Assembly: GCA_003211335.1 (NCBI GenBank)
Contig: QCTA01000027.1
Location: forward strand, 1 to 11,190
Source: Prochlorococcus sp. AG-670-O11
GTDB taxonomy: Bacteria; Cyanobacteriota; Cyanobacteriia; PCC-6307; Cyanobiaceae
Direction: 5' to 3'
Length of the DNA stretch: 11,190 bases
Shown piece after piece: positions 1 to 8,754 of the stretch. The notes under the pieces were generated by a model. It searched no databases and was not told the DNA's origin. It saw only the letters and a list, made by a program, of their open reading frames with translations. Positions within the stretch are counted from its first letter, which is position 1. Each line of letters begins with the position of its first letter. The translations under genes and the position numbers were made by a program.

Positions 1-1072
1 TTGTAGAAGGTCTATAAACTTCTCCTGAACTACTGTCGACGAAGATTATTTTATTATTGCTTTCAAACTCTTTGCCTAGTAATTGAATAAATTCTAAAAA
101 TGATCTATCACTTCCTCCTCTTGAATAACCATTATTAGTATTTTGTTGTGATGTAACTGTGTCGCCAATCCCAATAATTGTTGGCATATCTTCTAATTTA
201 ATATACTTTTTGCAGAAATTTACTTTTTCTATTATCGATTTAGGAGAGTCTCTAAAATTAAAGCTTCTACCAAATGGAGCTTTGCCAGTATTATCATAAA
301 TAAATTTATTTAGTAAAAAAAGGACACCGGAGTCTTTTACTGCTCCTTTAATAAGTAACTGTATATCGGTTGAGCCAATATCATTTTTATTAGAAAGTTT
401 CATTATTTCATTTCCATCTTTGCTCCCTAGATTTGGAGATATGTGTAGAAAAAAAGAGTTTTTGAGTCCTTGAGATTCGGCTTTATAAATAATTTGATTC
501 ATCATATCTTCAAAGCTTTTTTGAATAATTTTTCTTTTTTCAGAATCATCTTTTACTAAATCGAAAAGGCTATTGAAATTTATTGTTGGAGAGAACCTTG
601 TTTTACATATCGATTTTGCGGCATGGGAATTTATTTCTTCTTGATCGATATTAGGAAAAATTTTCTTTACTATTTTTTCAAAACTTGGCCTCATTAAGTC
701 AGGAACTTTGGCTAAGAAATCCACTTCTTCTTTCGATACTCCTTCAAAACTAATATTCCCATTACTATCTTGATATTCAATCCCACATGCAGCTAAACCT
801 CTTAAATAAAGACCTTTTTCTTTTGGCTTATCATTACTTTGAAGGCTTCTTTCAACTATTCTGTTAACCCCTCTTGGACCTTCATGTTCGCCGCATGTTA
901 AAACAAAAAATTCTTTTTCTAAATTTTTTACGGCAAATATGTACTTTGAGTCCAGTTTTCTAGTCATTGGGTCTTTTACTAATGGAATACATACTCCATC
1001 TATATCTTGAATAAATAGGACATTTTTAGATTTGATTATCATTTTTTCAAAATCTAAGTTAATTTTTTTCAT
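1..1072 (-). CDS. stpA: Glucosylglycerol-3-phosphate phosphatase-like HAD protein (StpA/GgpP type), 3' end cut by window
   Basis: Translating the minus strand from the ATG at 1072-1070 gives 357 open residues that run off the left edge. The C-terminus is therefore missing, by my memory of the family perhaps a few dozen residues. HAD-type phosphatase signatures are visible: the nucleophile motif QDIDGVC (D23, D25), a motif II threonine in FFVLTCGEH (T59), and a late acidic motif IIGIGDTVTS (D304) followed by D322. The stretch from the nucleophile motif through LVKDPMTRKLD, and the segment GEHEGPRGVNRIVE, match what I remember of cyanobacterial StpA/GgpP, which dephosphorylates glucosylglycerol-phosphate in compatible-solute synthesis. 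No glucosylglycerol-phosphate synthase is seen here, so the true substrate may be a related sugar phosphate. The leader has a purine-rich AAAGAGAG about 18 bases upstream of the ATG but no strong Shine-Dalgarno. The gene is divergent from the GpsA-like gene at 1225. Confidence 0.8.
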   Translation of the reverse strand, partial: MKKINLDFEKMIIKSKNVLFIQDIDGVCIPLVKDPMTRKLDSKYIFAVKNLEKEFFVLTCGEHEGPRGVNRIVERSLQSNDKPKEKGLYLRGLAACGIEYQDSNGNISFEGVSKEEVDFLAKVPDLMRPSFEKIVKKIFPNIDQEEINSHAAKSICKTRFSPTINFNSLFDLVKDDSEKRKIIQKSFEDMMNQIIYKAESQGLKNSFFLHISPNLGSKDGNEIMKLSNKNDIGSTDIQLLIKGAVKDSGVLFLLNKFIYDNTGKAPFGRSFNFRDSPKSIIEKVNFCKKYIKLEDMPTIIGIGDTVTSQQNTNNGYSRGGSDRSFLEFIQLLGKEFESNNKIIFVDSSSGEVYRPST

Positions 1073-1224
1073 TTTTATTATAAAAATTTTCTCTCTTTAG
1101 AATCCATAATAAAGCTTGAACTTGGAAATATAAAATTCAATATTTATATTAAAACGATTTGCGATGGCAATAAATTGGTTTAATGTATAAAAATGCTAGT
1201 TATGAAAAATCTTAAGATAATTTT
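1073..1224. promoter_or_regulatory. Divergent intergenic region between stpA and the GpsA-like gene
   Basis: These 152 bases must carry the promoters for both flanking genes. Candidate -10 boxes are TATAAA at 1186-1191 for the rightward gene and TATTAT (plus-strand ATAATA at 1106-1111) for the leftward gene. Neither has a convincing -35 at the usual spacing. An 8-bp perfect inverted repeat, AATATAAA at 1127-1134 and TTTATATT at 1143-1150, lies near the middle and could be an operator. In sequence this AT-rich it could also be chance. The region is visible directly, but the individual elements are weak inferences. Confidence 0.4.
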
Positions 1225-2751
1225 ATGGATAAAAAGAACAAAATGAATAATAGTTTTTTTAGGCAGTTAAATAACGAAGAATCATTTTTTTCACTATTAG
1301 AAGACATTGAAAACTGCAAAGTGGGATTTTATAGTGTTGGATTATATCCAGCATCATTAGCATATAACTGTGCAATGCATTCTGAGTCAAATAATATTCT
1401 TTTAGCTCCAAGGCCTGGAAGAGATTTATTAGGTGCTTTTTCTAAAGATGTTCTATCTAATATGGAAAACAAAATAATAGAAAAAATTGAGGGTATGGGA
1501 AATTACTTTTTTGAGGGTAAAAGAAAGACTTATACTCTCGAAGATCTTCTTCTGAAATGTAAGATAGTTATTCTCGCTTCAAATAGTAATCACATACAAA
1601 ATGATATTCGTGATGCCATAGAACTAAGAAAATCTTTAAATCGCGAAAATGTAGTTCTTGCCTGTCTTGTAGGCTCTTTTTGTTTTGATGATGAAGATGA
1701 AAAACCCTATATTTTATGTGATCAATATCCTGATTTAGCTTTCTTTACAGGATTTCATCGTCATGGTGCCTTACGAAACCCTAAAGATAGTTTTACCGCT
1801 AATTTTTGTCATCCTGACTCATTAAGTGCTCTAATTGGTGCAAGAATTTTAAATCAATTATCACCAAATATTCAGGTATCGCCTGGTGTTCATAATATTG
1901 AATGCCAATACATTAAGTCCATAAAAAATATTTCTTCAATATTCGCAGGGTTTATAGCTAATTTTCATTCAGATAAGCCTGGAATGTTGCCCACAATTAA
2001 TACTGTTTTATTAACTCAGTGCATGGATCAAGCAGCTACTGTCTCTCTAAAAGCCAGAAAAGAAAATAAATTTCAAAATTTCCATCTTTCATTAAAAGAA
2101 CTTGGATATGGTGAAGATATTATTATCGCCAAAGAAAATCTTGGGAAAAAATCTTTTGAATCAGCTGATTATACTTTTTCTCAACTCAATGCTGTTAAAG
2201 CTGATGTTTTGGGGAGCATGACCTTGCCTATAGAGGGAAAGCCAACGAGAAATTTTCAGGCAGGACAAGTTTTATCAGATATGCTTTTAAGACTTAAGAG
2301 ATGTCCTAACGATGTTGCAGAGTTTATTAATTGGTGTGAAAAATTTAGCTTAAGTCAAGGAGGCCTTGAGGGCTTGAAGTCCCTAAAATTTTGGCCCAAA
2401 GTTTATAGGGAATTTAATATTAAAAATAATAATTGCTCAATGATTAATCTAATTTATTTATGCTTTAATGCAAAAGCTGAAGAAAAAAAGGATATTTATG
2501 AGGTATTAATTAATTCAGATGCAATAACTAATTTTTGTCAGGAATCTGTAAAGCCTAATTTATGTTTAGAACTAAAATATAAACTTCAGGGAATAGATGT
2601 TTTTGATAATAAAAAACTACTTTATGAGAAATTAATTTCAAATAGTAATAAAATTACTTTTGATAAAAAATTATTTGGAAATTTACCTTCTGAAAAAAAT
2701 CCAAACTACATTAAAGCAATAAAAATAATAAATAAATACTTTACTAATTAG
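1225..2751 (+). CDS. GpsA-like (glycerol-3-phosphate dehydrogenase-related) Rossmann protein with C-terminal extension, function unknown
   Basis: This 508-residue protein has the layout of the GpsA/6-phosphogluconate dehydrogenase-like fold. An N-terminal Rossmann strand-loop-helix lies at residues 32-50, where YSVGLYPASLA sits in the place of the usual GAGSWGTALA. A second strand, KIVILASNSNHI (113-124), corresponds to the AVPS region. FFTGFHRHGALRN (173-185) takes the place of the LSGPSFA loop. K234-N235 in KSIKNISSIFAGF match the GpsA segment ALKNVIAIAAG with its catalytic lysine. TRNFQAGQVLSDM (341-353) resembles the SRN...G motif. Usual GpsA is about 330 residues. This protein has roughly 130 extra lysine- and asparagine-rich residues after about 370. 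The glycine-rich loop has lost glycines, so NAD binding is uncertain. The start is the ATG at 1225, with a second ATG at codon 7 and no clear ribosome-binding site. It is probably a paralog, since a housekeeping GpsA normally exists elsewhere. An enzymatic role near the phosphatase is inference. Confidence 0.6.
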   Translation: MDKKNKMNNSFFRQLNNEESFFSLLEDIENCKVGFYSVGLYPASLAYNCAMHSESNNILLAPRPGRDLLGAFSKDVLSNMENKIIEKIEGMGNYFFEGKRKTYTLEDLLLKCKIVILASNSNHIQNDIRDAIELRKSLNRENVVLACLVGSFCFDDEDEKPYILCDQYPDLAFFTGFHRHGALRNPKDSFTANFCHPDSLSALIGARILNQLSPNIQVSPGVHNIECQYIKSIKNISSIFAGFIANFHSDKPGMLPTINTVLLTQCMDQAATVSLKARKENKFQNFHLSLKELGYGEDIIIAKENLGKKSFESADYTFSQLNAVKADVLGSMTLPIEGKPTRNFQAGQVLSDMLLRLKRCPNDVAEFINWCEKFSLSQGGLEGLKSLKFWPKVYREFNIKNNNCSMINLIYLCFNAKAEEKKDIYEVLINSDAITNFCQESVKPNLCLELKYKLQGIDVFDNKKLLYEKLISNSNKITFDKKLFGNLPSEKNPNYIKAIKIINKYFTN

Positions 2752-2855
2752 AACAAGACTGACTAAATTTCTTTAAATTAATTGAGTTGCTCTTTACTAT
2801 TATTTACTTATCCTAATTTCAGAGTTAGACTTATTAAGTTAAATAAGGTTTTTTT

Positions 2856-3515
2856 TTGAATAAAGAATTATCGCATCGCTCTCATGAACTTAAAGCTCTT
2901 GGTTGGAATCAAGAAGATTTATCAAGGTATGAAGATTTATGGGACTATAGTCAAAGATGGGGATTGATAAATCTAGAAAGAGAAGACAGACAATTTTTGA
3001 AAAAAGCAGAGAAGTTGCTTCCGAAAATTCAAAATAAAAAAGTATCTGTTAAAAAATCTATTGAAGAGAAGTCTTATTATTTGTGGTTAAATTTCTATCT
3101 TGAAGAAATTAAGATTTTTAATGAATCTTACGTGCCCCAAAATCAAGTAAGTGTATGGACACTTTTGATTGAAGAGGAGTTAAAACTTCTTAAAGAGCTA
3201 CAACCAGTGATGGGCCTACCAGATACTTTGAAGGCTAAAAATTTGTTCGTTAATAGAAAACAACTTATTGAAAAAGCATTTAACGAATATGATGCTAAGA
3301 AAAATAAAGAGCCTTTTGATTTCATTAATATATTTAGTAAATCTGAAAAAGATGTAGGTAAAAGCTGGAAATCGATTATTGAAAAAGATCCTGAAGCAAA
3401 TGAAACATTCCCTATTGTAGAAAGCAAAAATGTAGAAGATTTAAGATCTGAAATAAATGAAGATTTAAAATCATTTATGAAGGAAAATTATTCATCATTA
3501 AAAGAGGATTTATAA
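2856..3515 (+). CDS. Hypothetical protein upstream of metY, lysine/glutamate-rich
   Basis: This 219-residue soluble-looking protein is one I do not recognise by function. Its N-terminal half is rich in aromatic and charged residues (ELKALGWNQEDLSRYEDLW, then DYSQRWGLINLEREDRQFL), has the feel of a conserved cyanobacterial domain, and is probably largely helical. The C-terminal third is lysine- and glutamate-rich and looks partly disordered. There is no signal peptide, membrane segment or cysteine. The start must be TTG at 2856-2858, because the first internal ATG lies more than half-way through. An AAGG at 2845-2848 sits 7 bases upstream and supports that start. It lies 71 bases before metY on the same strand and could be co-transcribed with metY-metA, but nothing in the protein ties it to methionine synthesis. 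Confidence 0.75.
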   Translation: MNKELSHRSHELKALGWNQEDLSRYEDLWDYSQRWGLINLEREDRQFLKKAEKLLPKIQNKKVSVKKSIEEKSYYLWLNFYLEEIKIFNESYVPQNQVSVWTLLIEEELKLLKELQPVMGLPDTLKAKNLFVNRKQLIEKAFNEYDAKKNKEPFDFINIFSKSEKDVGKSWKSIIEKDPEANETFPIVESKNVEDLRSEINEDLKSFMKENYSSLKEDL

Positions 3516-3577
3516 AGATTTATCTTTTTTATATTTATTTTTAGGAAGTTTTTAAGTTAAATAGATAATAGGATTAA

Positions 3578-4915
<1,338 letters not shown>

Positions 4916-4920
4916 ATAAT

Positions 4921-4924
4921 GGAG
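4921..4924 (+). promoter_or_regulatory. Ribosome-binding site fixing the TTG start of metA
   Basis: GGAG lies 5 bases upstream of the TTG at 4930. The overlapping ATG at 4919 opens a frame that stops after six codons, and no ATG exists in the metA frame nearby. The Shine-Dalgarno position therefore decides for the TTG start. Confidence 0.7.
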
Positions 4925-4929
4925 ATTCT

Positions 4930-5820
4930 TTGGCTTTAATAATACCTAGCAATTATCACAAGATTGGTGATGTAGAGAAAAATCATATTTCTTGGATTGA
5001 ACCAGATTTGGCTGAAAGACAGGATATACGACCATTAAGGATTGGTATTTTAAATATCATGCCTCTTGGTAAGCAATATGAATTTAATTTATTACATCCT
5101 CTTGGTTTATCCCCTCTTCAAATTGAGCCTGTTTGGATAAAGTTAAAAACTCATTCATATAAAACATGGGATCTTAACCATTTAAATAATCTTTATACAA
5201 CATGGGAGGCGGCAAATGATCCAGAACCATTAGATGGAGTAATTATTACCGGAGCACCTGTTGAGCATTTGGCTTTTGAAGAAGTTAAATATTGGGATGA
5301 ATTCGTAAATATTACTAATGAAGCAAGAAATTCATGTGCAAGCACCCTTGGGTTGTGCTGGGCAGGATTTGCACTTGCTTATTTGGCAGGTGTTAATAAA
5401 ACAGTATTTGATAAGAAATTATTCGGGGTATTTCCATTAAAGAGTCTTGCCCCTGGTCATCCTTTAATGGGTACGCAAGATGATGAGTTTATTTGTCCTC
5501 AAAGTAGATTTGCAGGGTTGCCTGATCTTGAAATGGAAGAAGCTCAAAAAGAAGGGAAATTGAATTTGCTTGCATATGGCAAGGATGTTGGTTACACAAT
5601 ATTTGAAACCAAAGATCAAAAACAACTTATGCACTTAGGTCATCCTGAATATACAGTGCATAGAATAATTAGCGAAATTAACAGAGATAAAGAAAAGGGA
5701 GATGTACCTCCTCCTAAGAATTTTGATATTAATTCTTCAAATACATCTTGGAGATCTCATCGGAATCTCCTTTTCCAGCAATGGTTATGGTTTTGTTATC
5801 AGCAAGTTAGTCTCAGTTGA
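4930..5820 (+). CDS. metA: Homoserine O-acetyltransferase (MetA/HTS family)
   Basis: This 296-residue member of the MetA family (class I glutamine-amidotransferase-like fold, cytosolic) activates homoserine by O-acylation for methionine synthesis. The N-terminal LRIGILNIMPLGKQYEFNLL is the family signature. Catalytic Cys143 lies in LGLCWAGFALAY, and His238 and Glu240 lie in HLGHPEY, corresponding to Cys142, His235 and Glu237 of the E. coli enzyme. ITGAPVEHLAF places Glu112 at the position that is Gly111 in the succinyl-specific E. coli enzyme. Published work on this family links glutamate there to acetyl-CoA use, so acetyltransferase is the better name than succinyltransferase. That agrees with the upstream O-acetylhomoserine sulfhydrylase. 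Length is close to the family norm of about 300. The stop codon is 6 bases from the stop of the convergent SulP gene. Confidence 0.93.
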   Translation: MALIIPSNYHKIGDVEKNHISWIEPDLAERQDIRPLRIGILNIMPLGKQYEFNLLHPLGLSPLQIEPVWIKLKTHSYKTWDLNHLNNLYTTWEAANDPEPLDGVIITGAPVEHLAFEEVKYWDEFVNITNEARNSCASTLGLCWAGFALAYLAGVNKTVFDKKLFGVFPLKSLAPGHPLMGTQDDEFICPQSRFAGLPDLEMEEAQKEGKLNLLAYGKDVGYTIFETKDQKQLMHLGHPEYTVHRIISEINRDKEKGDVPPPKNFDINSSNTSWRSHRNLLFQQWLWFCYQQVSLS

Positions 5821-5826
5821 ATTTAA

Positions 5827-7395
5827 TTAGTGAGAGGTTTCAAGACCTCCTAGTCTTTCAAATAAGTTCAAGCTCTCTTTATTTAAACCAATAATTTCAA
5901 CTTTTGAACCGCTATTTTTGAATTTTCTAATAATTTGATCTAAAGCAACAACACCGCTCTGATCCCAAATATGAGCTAAAGACATGTCAATTAAAATATC
6001 TTTTGGATGCTCATGAATATCGAATCCTTGTAGAAAATATATTTTACTGACAAAAAATAATTGACCTTCAACTTTGTAAGTTATTTGGTTTTTACCTTTA
6101 ACTCTTGAAACCGTTATTACTTTTGCAACTTTCCTGCTAAAAAGTATTGCAGCTAAACCAACTCCTGCAATAACACCTAGGGCAAGATTATGTGGTTTTG
6201 TAAGCATTGTAACCGCAAAAGTCATAAGCATTACTGCAGTATCACTTTTTGGGATCTTTCTAATATTCTTCAAACCAGTTAAATCAGCAGTGCTTACTGC
6301 AATTGTGATCATTATTGCTACTAAAGCGGCCATGGGTATGGCTCCTATCCATGGCTTTAAAAGGATTATCATTAACAATAATGATAATCCTGAAATTAAG
6401 GTTGATAATCTGGATTTACCTCCATTCTCATTATTCATAACTGATTGCCCTACTAATGCACAGCCTGCCATTCCTCCAAATAAAGAGGATATTATATTAG
6501 CTATACCTTGTCCCCTTGCTTCTTTGTTTTTGTTGGAACTTGTGTCTGTGGCATCATCCAATATATCTTGAGTTAAGAATGTTTCCATTAAACCAACCAG
6601 CGATATCGCTAAGGATGTTGGCAATATCACACCTAAAGTTGAAAGGTTGAATGGGACTTTCCCATTTGCTAATTCACCAAATGGCAAGGAGAGACTAGGG
6701 AATCCATTTGGTAATGTCCCTAAATCACTAACAGTAGGGATTTCTAATTTAAAAAATACACTTATTAAAGTAAGCAAAACAATTGCTACTAATTGAGAAG
6801 GAATTACTTTTGTTATTTTTGGAAATCCGTAAATAACAATTAATCCTAAAATTACAAGAATCCAAACGGTAGGTATTTGACTATTTGTAGGATATTTTGA
6901 AAGTTCATTTCCTAATAGTTTCCCTTCATTAATGCCAATTCCTAGTTGAAGAAATTGAGCTTGAAATATTAATAAAGCAAGAGCATTTACAAATCCGCTT
7001 AATACACCTGTAGGTACAAACCTCATTTGATAAGCCAGCCTTAGATATCCCCAGAGTATTTGAAAAACACCTGTTAATAATCCTGCCGCTATCAAATAGG
7101 AAAGACCAAGGTTTGTTCCAGGGGCCTGAGCTTCTCCAATGGCAACAACCCCAGTCATCAAAAGAGCTGTTGATCCTGTCGCCGAAGTAATCATACCCCT
7201 TCTGCCACCAAGAATTGCAATTGTTATGGATAAGCAGAATGCGCCATAAAGTCCAACTTTAGGATCAACCCCAGCAATCCCTGAAAAAGCAATCGCTTCA
7301 GGAATCATTGCAAATGCTACTACTAATCCTGAAAGAATATTAGATTTTGGATCATCTAACCAATTTTTAGCTAAATATTTGGTGAAATTTGACAT
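5827..7395 (-). CDS. SulP-family anion transporter with C-terminal STAS domain
   Basis: This 522-residue integral membrane protein has many hydrophobic segments from residue 20 to about 420, then a cytoplasmic STAS-like domain of about 90 residues. Family signatures are clear: ILSGLVVAFAMIPEAIAFS (20-38) for the first SulP helix, SATGSTALLMTGV (71-83), GLMETFLTQDILDDATD (268-284), and GQGIANIISSLFGGMAG (295-311) followed by GQSVMNNENGGKSRLS (316-331). In the STAS part, DILIDMSLAHIWDQSGVVALD contains the conserved Asp-Ser switch region. The family moves sulfate, bicarbonate and other anions, usually Na+- or H+-coupled, and the sequence alone does not settle the cargo. The methionine genes next door favour sulfate, but some cyanobacterial SulP proteins are BicA-type bicarbonate carriers. 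It starts at ATG 7395-7393 with AAGAAG just upstream. It lies 31 bases after the FAD oxidase gene and probably shares its transcript. Confidence 0.9.
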   Translation of the reverse strand: MSNFTKYLAKNWLDDPKSNILSGLVVAFAMIPEAIAFSGIAGVDPKVGLYGAFCLSITIAILGGRRGMITSATGSTALLMTGVVAIGEAQAPGTNLGLSYLIAAGLLTGVFQILWGYLRLAYQMRFVPTGVLSGFVNALALLIFQAQFLQLGIGINEGKLLGNELSKYPTNSQIPTVWILVILGLIVIYGFPKITKVIPSQLVAIVLLTLISVFFKLEIPTVSDLGTLPNGFPSLSLPFGELANGKVPFNLSTLGVILPTSLAISLVGLMETFLTQDILDDATDTSSNKNKEARGQGIANIISSLFGGMAGCALVGQSVMNNENGGKSRLSTLISGLSLLLMIILLKPWIGAIPMAALVAIMITIAVSTADLTGLKNIRKIPKSDTAVMLMTFAVTMLTKPHNLALGVIAGVGLAAILFSRKVAKVITVSRVKGKNQITYKVEGQLFFVSKIYFLQGFDIHEHPKDILIDMSLAHIWDQSGVVALDQIIRKFKNSGSKVEIIGLNKESLNLFERLGGLETSH

Positions 7396-7426
7396 TTTAA
7401 TTTCTTCTTATACTTAAAAAGTTACC

Positions 7427-8707
7427 TTATAGAGGAGGCAAAATACTTTCTGGATCACAAATATTCTTTAAAGTTTTTAATTCACTAAGTCTTTCTCCAA
7501 ATGATAAATAAACTTCTTCTTCGTGAGAATTTAAATGATTATGAATCTGAGCTAGATGTATTTTTGGGAAAAATATTTTTAGTTTGTTCCACGATTCATT
7601 CATCCACTTCAAAACAATTTCCTTTTCTTTAAGATCATCTTTTTTCCATGCGGCATAGATCCAAGGTTTCCAAGTGCTTTCCCTATGAATAAAGAAACTT
7701 GATTTATGATCTAATTCTTTTGTCTTTCCTCCAAGCTGTTGTGAGGCAACATAACAAGATTTATTTGGTTTGTCCTTAATTATTTCATTCATACATTTAA
7801 TAAAAACCTGAACATTATCTTTTAAATCTCCTCCCAGAAGGCTTATTACTTCTGAATGGTTATTCTTATTTAATTCAAATAGATCTAATTCTTTTGGAAA
7901 AAAATTTATCTGATTAAAGTTTTCATAACTGTTTATTTTGAGAGAAATATATTTTTCAAGTTTTTTTAAATAGTTTTTAGTAATTTTGTTATCTAAATCA
8001 TTTTTTATCTCCGCGAAGATATAAATATATATCTCTTCGGCATAAATCCATTGAAGGCTTAAATTTTCTGGGAATCCCTCAGCCAAATGAATAATCTTTG
8101 AGAGTTCATTATCATCTACAAATCCTTCAATAATTTTAATAGGGTGAGATTGGAATGTTTTAAGGCCAATTTCAGTAACTATCGCGAGAAAAGGCGCAGC
8201 ACCTTTAAGTCCTTCCCATAATAGTTTTTGGGAAGAATTTAGGCTGTTTAGTTTTAATGATATAAAAGTTCCATCCCCTAAGTATCCTTTTATGGACTCA
8301 ATATTATCAATAGCTAATCCATATCTTCGACTCATCGGACTTATTCCTCCAGTTAATATGTAACCTGCTCCAGGAAGTTTTGATAGACCAATAGGGAAGG
8401 TCTTATTATGTTTTTCTAGATAATTCATGAGATCCTTCATAACCACCCCACCTCCAATTTTTATTAAATTCTTTTCTTTCTCAAGATAAATTTGGTTATA
8501 TTCTTTTCTTAAATCAAGAGTAATTAAACCATTTCTAGCGCAGCTTGATGTAGTACCCCCGCTGCAAACACAAAGATATTCTGATTTTGATGATGAATTG
8601 TAATGTTTACTAAATAAATCATCCTCTATTTTATAAATTAGGTTTTTAACTTGAGCATCACTGGAATTAATATTTGGAACTTCAAGTAAATTATTATTTT
8701 TTTTCAC
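7427..8707 (-). CDS. FAD-linked (PCMH-type, GlcD/berberine-bridge-like) oxidase, substrate unknown
   Basis: This 426-residue protein has the N-terminal FAD-binding fold of the vanillyl-alcohol-oxidase superfamily. SGGTTSSCARNGLITLDLR (49-67) is the pyrophosphate-binding loop. IKIGGGVVMKDLMNYLEKHN (82-101) and LPGAGYILTGGISPMSRRYG (111-130) are the other diagnostic stretches. The end, LKNICDPESILPPL, parallels the C-terminal D-P-x-N/S motif of berberine-bridge-like enzymes. The histidine that carries covalent FAD in plant members is not seen in the first loop, so non-covalent flavin is likely. There is no signal peptide or membrane segment, so it is probably cytosolic. The GTG start at 8707-8705 has AAGAAGAG 9 bases upstream (plus-strand 8717-8724), and an in-frame stop lies a short way further up. 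The gene heads a two-gene minus-strand unit with the SulP transporter. Substrate cannot be inferred. Confidence 0.8.
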   Translation of the reverse strand: MKKNNNLLEVPNINSSDAQVKNLIYKIEDDLFSKHYNSSSKSEYLCVCSGGTTSSCARNGLITLDLRKEYNQIYLEKEKNLIKIGGGVVMKDLMNYLEKHNKTFPIGLSKLPGAGYILTGGISPMSRRYGLAIDNIESIKGYLGDGTFISLKLNSLNSSQKLLWEGLKGAAPFLAIVTEIGLKTFQSHPIKIIEGFVDDNELSKIIHLAEGFPENLSLQWIYAEEIYIYIFAEIKNDLDNKITKNYLKKLEKYISLKINSYENFNQINFFPKELDLFELNKNNHSEVISLLGGDLKDNVQVFIKCMNEIIKDKPNKSCYVASQQLGGKTKELDHKSSFFIHRESTWKPWIYAAWKKDDLKEKEIVLKWMNESWNKLKIFFPKIHLAQIHNHLNSHEEEVYLSFGERLSELKTLKNICDPESILPPL

Positions 8708-8754
8708 TACTAAATACTCTTCTTTACTAATATATTATTAGTTATTGCTTACAA
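8708..8754. promoter_or_regulatory. Short divergent promoter region, FAD oxidase and cbiX
   Basis: Only 47 very AT-rich bases separate the GTG start of the oxidase from the TTG start of cbiX, so the two promoters must overlap or lie inside the genes. A -10-like TATTAT is at 8733-8738 for cbiX. That would give a leader of only about 10 bases and would fit the lack of a visible Shine-Dalgarno. There is no room for a riboswitch ahead of cbiX. Confidence 0.35.

Noticed and set aside
3143..3427. Minus-strand ORF of 94 codons
   Set aside because: It lies wholly inside the hypothetical gene at 2856-3515 in the opposite frame. Its composition is serine- and leucine-rich, as expected for an antisense shadow, and it has no recognisable domain.
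5834..5849. Hairpin GAGGT/ACCTC as a terminator between metA and the SulP gene
   Set aside because: The stem is only 5 bp, lies within the SulP coding end, and no T-run follows in either direction.
6290..6571. Plus-strand ORF of 93 codons
   Set aside because: It is antisense to the membrane part of the SulP gene. Its hydrophobic, isoleucine-rich product is a mirror of the transmembrane codons.
8708..8754. Cobalamin riboswitch ahead of cbiX
   Set aside because: Only 47 bases are available, far below the size of a cobalamin riboswitch.
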